A DNA stretch of 64,000 nucleotides. Origin: Zopfochytrium polystomum. Its lineage: Eukaryota > Chytridiomycota > Chytridiomycetes > Chytridiales > Chytridiaceae. Each line of letters begins with the position of its first letter. The first letter of the stretch is position 1. The notes below the pieces were generated by a model. It did not search any database and was not told where the DNA came from. It saw only the letters and a program-made list of their open reading frames with translations. The translations under genes were made by a program, and so were the position numbers. Where the stretch lies: contig JAIVFJ010000047.1 in the NCBI GenBank assembly GCA_025765615.1, positions 124,001 to 188,000 of the forward strand, written 5' to 3'. Shown here piece after piece: positions 20,353 through 30,603 of this stretch.

Positions 20353-20569
20353 TTCAATCATTACTGTCCCGCAGGTTGACCACCCCTCGTTGGTCCCACC
20401 GCCATCGTGACCGCCCCGCCCGATCTCCCCGCGTCTCGTTCCTCTTCCTCCATTCCCGTCTGGATCTCTCTCCATCGATCCTTCTTCTCCCCTTTCCCCT
20501 TCCTTAGCTCTACTTCCAGCCTCCCCACCAGACTCCCCCACTATCCCTCTCTCCTTCTCCTTGGACGCC

Positions 20570-23500
20570 ATGGCCACATCTGCTCCTGCTCGCGATGGGG
20601 CCTCCCTTCCTATCTGGCATGGCGAACTCGCTAAAGAGACAGTCTCCTTCGATCAGTGGACAAGCGTTCTCCTCAATGAATTCGACATTCTCGAGGATCC
20701 TGCGATCGTAACCAATGCTGCCACGTATCACAACGAGTACCCAGCCGCTCTTCTTGACGACGATGGGACAGAAGTGACGGCCGCCGTCGCGCTCACTGCA
20801 GAACGACAAGTCAAGTTTCGCCAGTCAAACGCGAAGGCCAAGAAAGTCATCTTCTCGGCCCTCGGCCCCGCCGCCCACCGCACTGTCAAAGACATCAAAA
20901 CCGCTGCAGTCGTCTGGTCCACTCTCAAGACCACCTACGGTGGCATCCCCGCTTTTCGACTGGCGAAAACTCGCGAATCCATGTATCAAATGCACACCTC
21001 CGAATTGTCTGAGCTTCCCTCTGCCATCGACCGGCTCGTTGAGGGACAAGCTTTTCTTCGCAACTCTGGTCAGCCTCTTCCCGACTACGTCGTGGGTGAA
21101 CTTCTCCTTGGCTGCCTCCCGAAGCTTCCTGCCTGGGAAAGCTTCAAGGACCTCTATTATCCTATTGGACCATGGCGGGGAATAGGTTCAGGATTTGACC
21201 ATGGTCCATGGTCCATGGTCCATGGTCCCAGTCTTCCTTGTCAACACTGGACAATGAACTAATTTTCAAACTCCGAATGGCAGGCACGCCAGTTCCACAC
21301 AACGACGATCGCCAATTCGGCCCCCATACCAATGCAATCGCTGGTTCTAGCTCCCTTTCCGCTCCCACTGCTGCAGTATTTGCTCACGCAGAGCCACCAG
21401 CAAACATTTCCGACCACCTTCCTATGGCAGATACTTCTCCCACTGTCGATCAACTTGCTTTCAATGCACCTGCCGGAAATGCATCTCACGGACCACCTGC
21501 ATCCGTCCCTCGTTTGCCCTGTTCGACCAGTACCTCTGGGTCTGCCTCACCATTGGCAGTTCCAACTATCGCACCGCATACCGCGTCAGCCCATTCAACG
21601 TCTGCACAAAAACGCAGGAAGACATCTGCAGCAGCGACAGCAGCGACAGCAAAAGGGAAGGCCCATGCCTACACCGCGACTGTGGCAGCGACTGGGGAAA
21701 AACCAAACGCCGTTGCTAAAAACGCCGAAATAGCGAGGAAGCGTATGCGAGGTGATGGTTACAACAAGAGGGATCTCTTCTACATTTCGCCTGCGGACCA
21801 AGAGCGAGCAAATCAAGGTACTTTTGTCTGGTATACCAGTAATTGAGTCGTTAACTGACGTCTGCGGTGCTATTTAGGAATGGAGGCAAAGCTACAAGAA
21901 CTCCAACTAAAACGCTCGACAACAAAAGATCCGCCACTGGGAAGTTGTGTGTACAAGGAAACGTCAGTGGCGTCCGCGCAAAAGCACATTCGGGGGCTCA
22001 AAAAATGGTTTACGACACTTGGAGATTATGAAAGTTTGCTATGCCTTGAGGACTATCCGCCTGAAGGTTTCTGTCCATCTATGAACCATGAGAATCTCAT
22101 TTTATGGATCAAAAATAAGCGCGGAAAAAAAGGGTCACGACTACGGAACTCCCGAGGAAAAAAAGTCCGAATCCCAATATTTGAACAAACTGGGACCAGT
22201 GCTGACGACGACGAAGCAGAAAAATCCGAAGATAGTGACGATTCGAGTGACGACTCTGATTCGGACAGCGAGGAAAGTTTTGATACAGATGGAGTGCGTC
22301 AGAAGAAGCGGAAATTGAAGTGTGAAGGTGGCTGGCATGCACCAAATGCTGTAAATCAACTTCTCTCTTTTGTCTCGGCAGTACACAAGTACAGAGGGCA
22401 TGACCCAAGTAGCCCATACACCACTCCATGCAACGACTGCCGAGCAACTTTCGCCACAGAGCGCAGCGGTTGCCTGAAGCATACTCCAAGCATTCATCTC
22501 TATCGTCGAGGAAATCCACGAAATTGCCAGGATGTTGAGAATGCTTATCGCAGGACAATGGATGACGACTGCGACTACATTCCTCAAGGCGACTCCCCAC
22601 TTCTCCCACACGAGTTGATGCAACTCCGCTCACGTTTGGTCAGCACTGGCGACTTGATGGATTTGATGTGGTTTGTTTTAATCATTGTGTCGTGCAAGTT
22701 GGGACTTCGTGAAATGGAGTCTGTCAATTTGCGCTTTGACAGTGTCCACCTGGATCTATCCGCAATTCGTCGTGGAAATAATAAATTTTCCGTCGAGTCA
22801 CTTTGTGTCGATATTGTTGTGAGTAATTCTTTTGCTTGAAACTTTGATCTAATCGTTGTTGCAGCCAAAAGGAACAGATAAAACACCAGTTTTTCTGCAA
22901 CTGTGGGCTGATAACGAGAACCCTCTACTTTGTCCAGTTCGGCATTTACTTGTGTATTTATACTGCCTTGGAGCAACGAGTGGTTATCTATTTCCTTCTT
23001 ATGCCCAGCAGAAATCTCGCGCGTACGGCGAGCCGATTAGTGTCCATGTTTCTGAAAAGCAATTCCTCGACAAAATGCGGGACCTTTGCTACAGCCTCTT
23101 CGGCCGTGCAATTGACGAGCATACCGGTATTGGACGATTTTTCGGAACCCATACATGCCAGAAGACATTTTTTGTTATCGGAGTGATGAACAAAGCGAGT
23201 GATTTAGACTTGATGGATGGGTCCCGACACAAAACAGCGGCCAGTGCACTCCTTTACAAGAAAGATGTGTCGACAGTCATGGAGCTGCTCAAGGCCAATT
23301 CCGACATTCCGGACTACCCAATTTGCTGGAAAGCCATTCGCGTAAACAATCCAAACATGGCCCGAAGTGTTGCTAGCCCCTCCGGTTTTACCAGTATTTC
23401 TGCATTGGCCGTCTTTTATCTGGAGGTTGTGTCAGAATTTCCATCCACGCATGCACGGTTCAACGTTCATAATGCAGTAGAACTGGTTCTTGCTCTTAAA

Positions 23501-26500
23501 ACACCAGATGCAGCGGCAGAAGAGCTTTGCAAGAAGCTGGAAAATTCCTATCCGCAAAATGGGCGAGAGCTTGCAGCAGAGGCAATGGTATGGGTAAACG
23601 AGTACGTTACGTTAATGATGCAGCAGCAGATGGCACAGCTTAGCGTCATACAGAGCCGGATGGCCAACGAGCAGTTGAATTCATCAGGATCAACGCAACT
23701 CTCACTTCCAACGCCCTCAGCATCACCCTTAACTGTTTCGTTGGGCTCTTCACAGCCACCGACGTCACTGCTCTCAGTGTCAGCGGTCCCTTCCCTTCCC
23801 ACACGAGAGCCCATTACCTTTGCACCAACACAAACGGAATCGCCTGTACCACCAAAGTTGGCTGTAACGATTTCAATTCCACCACCCAACCTATCAGCAT
23901 GTAGTGCTGCCATACCGGTGGAGCGGCTCTTTGCACACTCAGCACACACGATGCAGTCAAGTTCAGCGAGTGCTTCCTCAGTTTTCAACACACCACCACC
24001 CGCTTGTGCTTCAACCTCGTCATTTGTAGCTGCAACATCTCCGAATGCTGCTTCAGTCACAGTGACTAGGCCAACTGCATTTTCTTTCGTTCAGCCCGCG
24101 ATGCCAGCAGTCATTGAACCATTGTCATCAGGTCCTCGACTCGGACCTAATTTCTCCGAGAGCCCACTGAAGCGGAAGCGGAAGACGGGTGAGGACGATT
24201 TGGAGGGACGAAAGAGGGTCAAGCAAGTTTTTGGCGTGGAGAAGCTTCAGCTTCTGAAAGATCTGCAGTCACGAATTCCTCCCCAAATGAATATGTTGAC
24301 AGGAGGAGCACGATCATTCGTGACTTCTTGTGTTAACCCTGTGATCAAGTGCCTCGAGGAACATTTCAAAGGCAGCATGGAGAGGTTTGTCCGCAAATTT
24401 GGCGAAAAGTTTAATCCTGCAGTCCACCTGGAACGATGCAAGCAACAATGTGGGCGAGGTCTCGATGTGAGCGATGGGGTAAATGAATAAAAAAGCGTGC
24501 AAAAAATTTTTGATCATCCAAAGAGTGAAGAAAATGAAGAGAGTCAAAGAGCGGCGCGATCGTGCGAGGCGACGAATGGGGTTGCCCCCTGAAGGTGAGG
24601 AGTGGAACTGACGAGATCCCTTTCCATCTCCGATCGCAGCCCCTTTCCGTCCCCAGTCTCTCGAGTCGCAGCGCAGGTTGCCGGATGGCTGCCCGTACAA
24701 GGCAAAGGAGGCGGACACAGGCGCAACATAGTCAGAACCTCACAACACACACAAACACTTGCCCCACTACTGCCTCCTGTGACTTCTGCAACGATCACAT
24801 CCCCCTGCCTCTTCACGTCCTTCTGCCCCTTAGTGGCTGTATTGCCAAACGCCTGGGTGTTTGCGATGGGTGCGGATGTGGATGGCGGCGGGTCGAAGCT
24901 GGACTTGTCAGCATGGGCCAGCGGATGGGCCATTGTCCAACCCAACTTTTCTCCGATAAATGTATATTACGGATCAGGCAAGAAAAGCGACGAGCTTCTC
25001 CAACTCATTCGGGCTAAGATTGCCCGGGAACAGGACATTGCTGAGATCGCCCTTGTCCTTCGTACTCCCAAAATCCCTCTGCCGCCACCAGTCTCCTCCC
25101 CCTCCACTTCTCGTCTCTGCACCACTTGCCAGAGGGCAGGCCGCACTCGATCCATGCACACTCATGACGTAACCCAATGTTGGGGATCGTGTGCCAAGTG
25201 TGGTGCATTCCACTCGCCCTCTCGGCCATGCAAGTCTCGTTCTTATGCCCCAGAGAGTGTTCGTCTTGCTGTGTCTGGTGTGACTTTGGTTGACTCTGTT
25301 GATTCTCTTCAATACACTGAATCAAACTGCGTATTGTCCATTGGTTCACTCGCGCCTAGTCATGGTGTACATTCCCTTTCTCTCTCAGCATACCGTATCC
25401 TATCTGACGACTCTCGCTGTGGTTTCCGCCGCCCTCCATGCCGTGCCATCATTCGCCAACTCCGACGACAGAGATCACGTCCTTCCATCTTCGCTGAATC
25501 GGTCCTCTGGCTGACGTGGTGGTGGACTCTCCTCTGCCGGCTCCTCTCATTCACCGTTGGTTTTCTCCTCCTTGCGCCGCGTCCGCCCCGGGACTTCTGT
25601 TTGGCCCTTCCATCTTCTGGCTGCGCTTCTCTCTTTCTTGTTGACTCCGGTTGTACACAACATCTCGTCAGCTCCCCATCCATGCTTCTTGACCCCAAGC
25701 CATCGACGCTTCAGCTTGATCAAGCAGACGGCTCCCCGCTGTGCTGCACCCTTCAAGGACGCCTCCCTCTCCGCCTTCTGCAGCCGAATGGTTCGTCAAC
25801 TCTTCTTGTCCTTCGAGAAGCCTACTATGCTCCATCCTTGCGGGGAAATCTTCTCTCCGTTGATCGTCTTACCTCGTCCGGTTTTGACCTCACCTTCAGT
25901 CGGACCTCCCTTACCCTTCGCTCCGCTGGCACGGTCGTTGGCTTTGGCTCTCGTCATTCCCGTCTCTGGTCGCTCAACTGCCATCTCGCCTCGGTCACCG
26001 ATCGAGCCGCCCTCCTTCGTGAGCAAGTGCTAAGTCTCGCTCGTCCCCGTCCCCCTCTCACTGCCTCCCACCTTCACCATATTCTTGGCCACCCAGGGCG
26101 GCCTGTCCTTACTCAGGTTGCTCGGCGCTTCAAGGTTCGCACCTCTACCTGGGATGGCCGCTGTGAGGGCTGCCTCCTTGGGAAAGGTCACAATGTTCGC
26201 CTTCCCCCTGTTGGCTCCCGTGCCTTGATGCCCCTCGACCTCGTCCACTCGGACTCTTTCGTTTGCAAGCAGCCGACTTTTGGGGGCTCTACCTCTGTCA
26301 CACTCTTTATTGATGATGCCACCAACTTCGTTTCCGGTCATCTTCGCAAGGCACTCTCCTCTTCGACGACACTTCCACTCCTGCAGTCGTTCACATCCTA
26401 TCTCAGCAACCTTACCTCTCGTCGTTTGCTTATTTTTCGATCTGACCGCGGCAGTGAGTACATGGGCGGTGTCGTTACATCGTTTCTTCAATCCTCCGGC

Positions 26501-27037
26501 GTCGTTCATCAGCTGGCGGCCCCTGGGGCCTCCTCGCATGGCCAAAATGGCGTGGCCGAGCGCATGAATCGCACACTTGCTGAACGTGCCCTCTCCATGC
26601 TCCATCACGCTCGTGCCCCTCTCGCTTTCTGGGGCGATGCGTTCCTCACAGCAATCTATCTCCACAATCGTCTGCCAGACTCGGACGGAAAGTCCCCTCT
26701 CGAAAGGCTCACTGGTCGTCCCACTGACATCTCCTTTCTCCATCCCTGGGGCTGTGTCGCCTTTGCCGTGGTGCCCCGTGACGACCGTGCATCCAAGCTC
26801 CACCCAAAGGCTGTCAAATGTCGGCTCATTGGCTGTGATGAGCACTCCAAGGCCTACCGGCTACGGGATACCGCTGGTCGCACCATCATCTCCCGAAATG
26901 TGGTTTTTTGGGACGACGTCTTTGATCTTCACGACTCTCGTCTCTCACCACCGTTGGTGGATGAGCTGCAGGCTCTTTTCTCCAACGAGTTGCCTTCGCC
27001 CCTCTTTCCGCTCCGCCTTCCCATCCTGGTTCCATGA
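20570..27037 (+). CDS. gag-pol: Copia Gag-protease-integrase ORF, interrupted by the Crypton
   Basis: ATG at 20570 (GCCATGGCC). Coding pieces are 20570-21159 and 24970-27037, with the Crypton between. Both pieces are in one frame because the insert is a multiple of three. Order of parts: UBN2-type Gag (SLPIWHGELAKETVSFDQW, TYGGIPAFRLAKTRESMYQM); a Cys/His knuckle-like region (about 25115-25235, CTTC..H..C..C); aspartic protease LFLVDSGCTQHLV (about 25630); GAG-pre-integrase (HHILGHPGRPVL, CEGCLLGKGH); integrase core with Asp (LVHSDSF), Asp (FRSDRGSEYMGG) and Glu (GVAERMNRTL) at about 26240-26580. It stops at 27035-27037 in the linker after integrase, overlapping the ATG of the next ORF as ATGA. 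In this copy the Crypton disables translation unless it is removed. Confidence 0.9.
21199..21230 (+). repeat. Tandem CATGGTC palindromic repeats at the Crypton left end
   Basis: Four to five head-to-tail units of ccATGGTCc (each containing the palindrome GACCATGGTC), preceded by a lone GGACCATGG at 21167-21175. Possibly a recombinase-binding array or the start region of the gene. Confidence 0.8.
21277..24490 (+). CDS. Crypton tyrosine recombinase (3 exons)
   Basis: Proposed exons are 21277-21817, 21878-22818 and 22865-24490 (1035 residues). An in-frame ATG at 21208 is possible but lies in the CATGGTC repeat. Introns of 60 and 46 bp have GTACTT..TTTAG and GTGAGT..TGCAG ends and keep phase. 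The N-terminus is Ser/Pro-rich with a basic patch (KRRKTSAAATAATAKGK). An acidic Ser/Asp stretch lies in exon 2 (about 22200-22280). The recombinase domain has the first catalytic Arg in KLGLREME (about 22700), PVRHLLVYLYCLG, then GTHTCQKTFF where the family has His-x-x-Arg, then SRHKTAASALLYKKD with the likely nucleophile Tyr. The tail (about 23680-24130) is Ser/Thr/Pro-rich, followed by a basic KRKRKTGEDD segment. The enzyme would cut and rejoin DNA in the nucleus. Confidence 0.8.
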
Positions 27038-29163
27038 CATCACCCCTCTTGCTTGACGACAACGATTCTCTTCCTCCCCCGCCTCCCGCTCCCTCCACAC
27101 CTCCCATGTCTCTCGTCCCTACTCCGCCTCACCCTGCCCTGGCCGTGCCATCCTCCATCTCCCCTACCTCCATCCCCATTCCCACCGAAGCTACCAATCC
27201 ATTTCTCGACCTGCTCACCCTGCCACCTTCCTCCTACTTCCTTCCAAATCCCCCCTTTCTCCCGACTTCCCTTCCTCTTGCAATTCCTTCTACTCCCACC
27301 CCCGCTCACCGCCCCCTCCTTCCACCCCATCCTTTGCTTCCGCATCCTCCCATTCTCACGCGCTCCCCTCCTCTCGCTCCCTCTCTGCGCCCCTCCGTAC
27401 ACCCACCGCCTGCTGCCGCTCCGCTTCCCCCTGTTCCCCCTCGTCGGAATCCTCCTCGTGCCGCTGGAGTACCCACTCGCTATTGCGACTCTGTCCGCGT
27501 TGTCAGCGCCCCCGTTCCCCTTCAGTTTGCCACCCCCAACACTGCGGCTGAGTGTGAGCAGTCTCCTGAGGCTCTCCAGTGGCGTCGCTCTCGTGATGAG
27601 GAGCTCGCTTCCTGCGCAGAGAACGAAGTCTGGGATTTGGTGTCGCGGCCTCCCGACGTTCTTGTCCTACCATCTCGCTGGGTATTTCGCATCAAGACAG
27701 ACGCCAATGGTAACCCTCTCCGCTTTAAATCGCGCTTTGTCGCCAAAGGCTTCACTCAGATTGCAGGAGTCCACTTTGATGAGACATATGCCCCAACCGC
27801 CAAGCTCTCCAGTGTCCGCACAGTTCTTGCTCTTGCTGCCCAAGCTGGCATGATGGTGCATCAGATGGACATCACGACTGCCTTCCTCTACGCCCCCATT
27901 GACCGCGCAATATACATCGAGCAGCCTGAGGGCCACGTCGACCCAGGTCGTCCTGGGCATGTTCTTCGTCTCAAACGCGCCCTGTACGGCCTTAAACAGG
28001 CTCCGCACCTCTGGAACAAGACCCTTGACGCGTATCTTCTATCTGCCGGCTTTGTTGTCAGCGCCGCTGATCCATGTGTCTACGTCCATTCAACTCCTTC
28101 CTCAACAGCATACATCACTGTCTATGTTGACGACCTGATCATTGCCGGCTCCGATGATCAGACCATCACCTCTGTCAAGGATGCCCTCCACTGTCGCTTC
28201 CGCATGAAAGACCTCGGCGAACTTCGCTACTGCATTGGGATGGAGGTTGCACAGGGTTCATCCTCCATCACAATCCATCAATCTGGCTACATCAATGCTG
28301 TCCTCTCCCGCTTTGGCATGTCGTCTTGCCGCCCTGTTGGCTCTCCAATGACACCCTCGTACCTTGCTGAACGACCTGACCCCGCTGCTACCATCCCTGT
28401 CACCTCTGAGCCTTACGATGCACTGGTTGGTTGCCTTCTGTACATTTCACTCGCCACGCGTCCAGACATAGCCATGGCAGTTGGACGCCTCTGTCGTCAA
28501 CTTCAGTCCCCAACCTTGCACGACTGGTCTGCAGCCAAGCGCGTCCTTCGATATCTCAAGGGCACGTCTCAACTTGGTCTTGTCTACACTGCTGGTCAGT
28601 CCACCCTCAGCGCTTTTGGGCGAACGGAATATAATGGCCCAGCACTTGACGAACTCGACAGCCGCAAGCTCATCAACTACTCCGATGCTGATTTTGGTGG
28701 TACCCGTCGCGATCGTCGTTCCACCACTGGGTACATAACGACAATTGCTGGAGCGGCTGTCTCATGGAAGAGTCAGGTTCAGAAAACCGTTGCATTGTCG
28801 ACTCTCGAAGCAGAATACATGGCATTGGCCTCGACTGCACAGGAAGTAGTCTGGCTTCGCCAGCTTCTCTCCGATCTCGGTCACCCTCAAGCAAACCCTT
28901 CCATCATTTTTGAGGACAACACAAGTTGCATTTCCGTCGCCAAAAGCCAAAAGATGGCTGATCAGATTAAACACATCGATATCCGCCACCATTTCATTCG
29001 AGAACACGTCACTGCCAAAACTCTAGATGTTGCGCACGTTGCTGGCGAAAACATGATAGCAGACATTCTGACAAAGCCCCTTCCTGTTGCCCGGTTCCAA
29101 ACACTTGTCCCGTTCATGGGGCTCAAGAAGGGACCTGTGGATGGGAATGTTGAGAAGAAATAA
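27034..29163 (+). CDS. pol: Copia reverse transcriptase-RNase H ORF
   Basis: Lies in the -1 frame relative to the upstream ORF and starts at an ATG that overlaps its stop (ATGA, 27034-27037). After a Pro-rich linker come the RVT_2 motifs WVFRIKTDANGNPLRFKSR, YAPTAKLSSVRTVLALA, MDITTAFLYAPID, LYGLKQAPHLWNKTL and the catalytic YVDDLIIAG (about 28120-28150). RNase H H1 follows with YSDADFGG, STLEAEYMAL, FEDNTSCISVAKS and HIDIRHHFIREHV, ending MIADILTKPL. 709 codons, intact; the last five codons lie in the 3' LTR. Most Copia elements encode Gag-Pol as one frame, so the split between integrase and RT is either a frameshift mutation or a genuine two-ORF layout. Confidence 0.9.
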   Translation: MTSPLLLDDNDSLPPPPPAPSTPPMSLVPTPPHPALAVPSSISPTSIPIPTEATNPFLDLLTLPPSSYFLPNPPFLPTSLPLAIPSTPTPAHRPLLPPHPLLPHPPILTRSPPLAPSLRPSVHPPPAAAPLPPVPPRRNPPRAAGVPTRYCDSVRVVSAPVPLQFATPNTAAECEQSPEALQWRRSRDEELASCAENEVWDLVSRPPDVLVLPSRWVFRIKTDANGNPLRFKSRFVAKGFTQIAGVHFDETYAPTAKLSSVRTVLALAAQAGMMVHQMDITTAFLYAPIDRAIYIEQPEGHVDPGRPGHVLRLKRALYGLKQAPHLWNKTLDAYLLSAGFVVSAADPCVYVHSTPSSTAYITVYVDDLIIAGSDDQTITSVKDALHCRFRMKDLGELRYCIGMEVAQGSSSITIHQSGYINAVLSRFGMSSCRPVGSPMTPSYLAERPDPAATIPVTSEPYDALVGCLLYISLATRPDIAMAVGRLCRQLQSPTLHDWSAAKRVLRYLKGTSQLGLVYTAGQSTLSAFGRTEYNGPALDELDSRKLINYSDADFGGTRRDRRSTTGYITTIAGAAVSWKSQVQKTVALSTLEAEYMALASTAQEVVWLRQLLSDLGHPQANPSIIFEDNTSCISVAKSQKMADQIKHIDIRHHFIREHVTAKTLDVAHVAGENMIADILTKPLPVARFQTLVPFMGLKKGPVDGNVEKK

Positions 29164-29396
29164 TGCACAGCCCCTTCTTTTGCCAATTTCCTTCTACTTC
29201 TTCTTTTTCTCCCTATTCTCCGAGGTCCTTTATAATCAGTTCTTGTTTACATTCAGTGATCATGGGAACTTCTTCATCCCCAATCACTGTGCAGGTATGC
29301 CTTGATCGTGTTGCACCTTCCCAAGCACATCCTTACAATAAATGGGAACTTCTTCATCCCCAATCACTGTGCAGGGCGCCTAGATCGCCCTCAACA
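29148..29396 (+). repeat. Copia 3' LTR
   Basis: 249 bp, one visible difference from the 5' LTR. The purine-rich GGATGGGAA directly before it (29139-29147) is the likely polypurine tract. Confidence 0.95.
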
Positions 29397-30303
29397 CAAC
29401 GCGTCGCGCCGCGGCCTCGTCGACCTCCTCGACTTTCGCCTTCGCCACGCCACCCGTCGCGTCCGTCGGCGCCGTCGAGTCGCTCCTCCGGCTTCTCAAG
29501 TCCAGCGAGACGAGCAGCTGCCCGGGCGAACTTCCGTCGGCGCCGTCGAAGGCGCGACCGCCGCCGCCGTCGGTGCGGATCGAGTGGTGGGACGACCTGG
29601 AGGGCGAAGGGGACATTATCTATTCCCGCGTCATTGACGCGGCGCTCCGCGCTGCCGCGGCGAACAACCACGTCGCGGTGCTGGACTGGTGGTTCACCCG
29701 CACGGCACAGCCGGTTCTGAGCCTCACCAAGGTCATCCTGCGAGAAATCGCGGCCGCCGCGCTGATGGGCGGCGCGGTTGGGGCCCTCTCGTGGTGCAGG
29801 GATTCGCGCGGTCGGAACCCGCAGGACATTGCCGTCTGGCGCCTCCGATTCACGCCCACGGTGAAACACGCGGAGGCACTTGAGTGACTCGAGAGGGCAG
29901 CCGAGGAGGAAAGCCTCACGGAGGAGATCATTTCTCTTCGCTCCACCGACGACGAGCAGGAGCTGGCGCTGCTTCGTCGCAGGGCGATCTTATGGTGTAC
30001 TCGGCGGCTCGTGCCGCCGAGCAGGGCCACGTTGCGGTGCTGCGCTGGATCGCGGACCTCGACGGCGCCAGCATTCACAGTGAGACGGTCGCAACGGCCG
30101 CGACGGAGAACGGGCACATCGCGGTTCTGGAGTGGTGGAGAGCGCATTTCCCGGGGGACCCGTGGCGGCCGCAAGAGTCGCATATCGTCATAGCTTGCTC
30201 CCGCGATCACGCGGGCGTCCTGGAGTTCTGGTGGCGCAACTATCATGTCGATCCGACAGAGTGGCAGGATGCAGCGCTGGACGCTGCAGCGACGGGGCGT
30301 TAG
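29397..30303 (+). pseudogene. 3' part of the repeat-protein gene split by the Copia
   Basis: Starting at the duplicated CAACG, frames encode LVNASRRGLVDLLDFRLRH, then in other frames RVIDAALRAAAANNHVAVLD with WW, and from about 29990 YSAARAAEQGHVAVLRWIAD, ENGHIAVLEWWRAHFPGD and HAGVLEFWWRNYHVDPTEW, ending at 30303. These are the same ~34-residue repeats as in the intact gene at 30604. At least two frame changes besides the insertion, so the gene is dead. Confidence 0.6.
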
Positions 30304-30603
30304 TGGGAGGAGGCGAGGCATCGTTTGCCTCCGTCTGCGTACGCCTGGTAGCCATTCGGTTGTGATGGTGATCATCAGGAAGGCTGTGGGAACTAGGCAT
30401 CCGTGTTGACAGTCTGCCTTTCCCGCTTATCCATTTCTGTTGTTCGGCTAACTTTTTTAAAACCATGGTTGCTCTATTATCTATCTGTCGCAGTGGTGCA
30501 ACAGACGGGGGTGGAACGGCATACTTGAACAAGTGAGAGGCGTTGAAAAAAAAAAAGTAAAAAACGCTCCCCTGTGGCGCAGCCAGCTACTAGGAGCAAT
30601 AAG
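30304..30603. other. Short intergenic region before the intact repeat-protein gene
   Basis: No coding sequence. An A-run at 30546-30556 lies about 50 bp before the ATG. Confidence 0.35.

Larger units (their letters stand above)
21160..24969 (+). mobile_element. Crypton (tyrosine-recombinase DNA transposon) nested in the Copia gag
   Basis: The insert is flanked by TATTA on both sides (21155-21159 and 24965-24969). Removing 3810 bp rejoins the gag codons seamlessly (..KDLYY then GSGKKSDELL). It encodes one large spliced protein with a tyrosine-recombinase domain and no transposase of the DDE type, and shows no clear terminal inverted repeats; these are Crypton features. A tandem CATGGTC palindromic block lies near the left end. 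About 480 bp after the stop codon are non-coding and end at 24969. It inserted after the Copia integrated or was carried within it. Confidence 0.8.
20086..29396 (+). mobile_element. Complete Copia (Ty1-type) LTR retrotransposon carrying a nested Crypton
   Basis: Two 249-bp LTRs (20086-20334, 29148-29396) begin TGTTGAG and end CTCAACA, and differ at one position that I can see (GTGAAGG versus GTGCAGG near 20230). Flanking pentamers are identical: CAACG at 20081-20085 and 29397-29401. The internal region has a primer-binding site, gag, protease, integrase, reverse transcriptase and RNase H in Copia order (integrase before RT). A 3810-bp element at 21160-24969 interrupts gag. Without it the retroelement would be about 5.5 kb, a normal Copia size. 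Near-identical LTRs and the perfect target duplication show a recent insertion. Confidence 0.95.

Noticed and set aside
21165..24940. TTGGACCATGG at 21165 and its near inverted match CCATTGTCCAA at 24930 as terminal inverted repeats of the nested element
   Set aside because: They lie 5 and 29 bp inside the inferred ends and match only 10 of 11 bases, so this is probably chance. The protein type (tyrosine recombinase) also argues against TIR ends.
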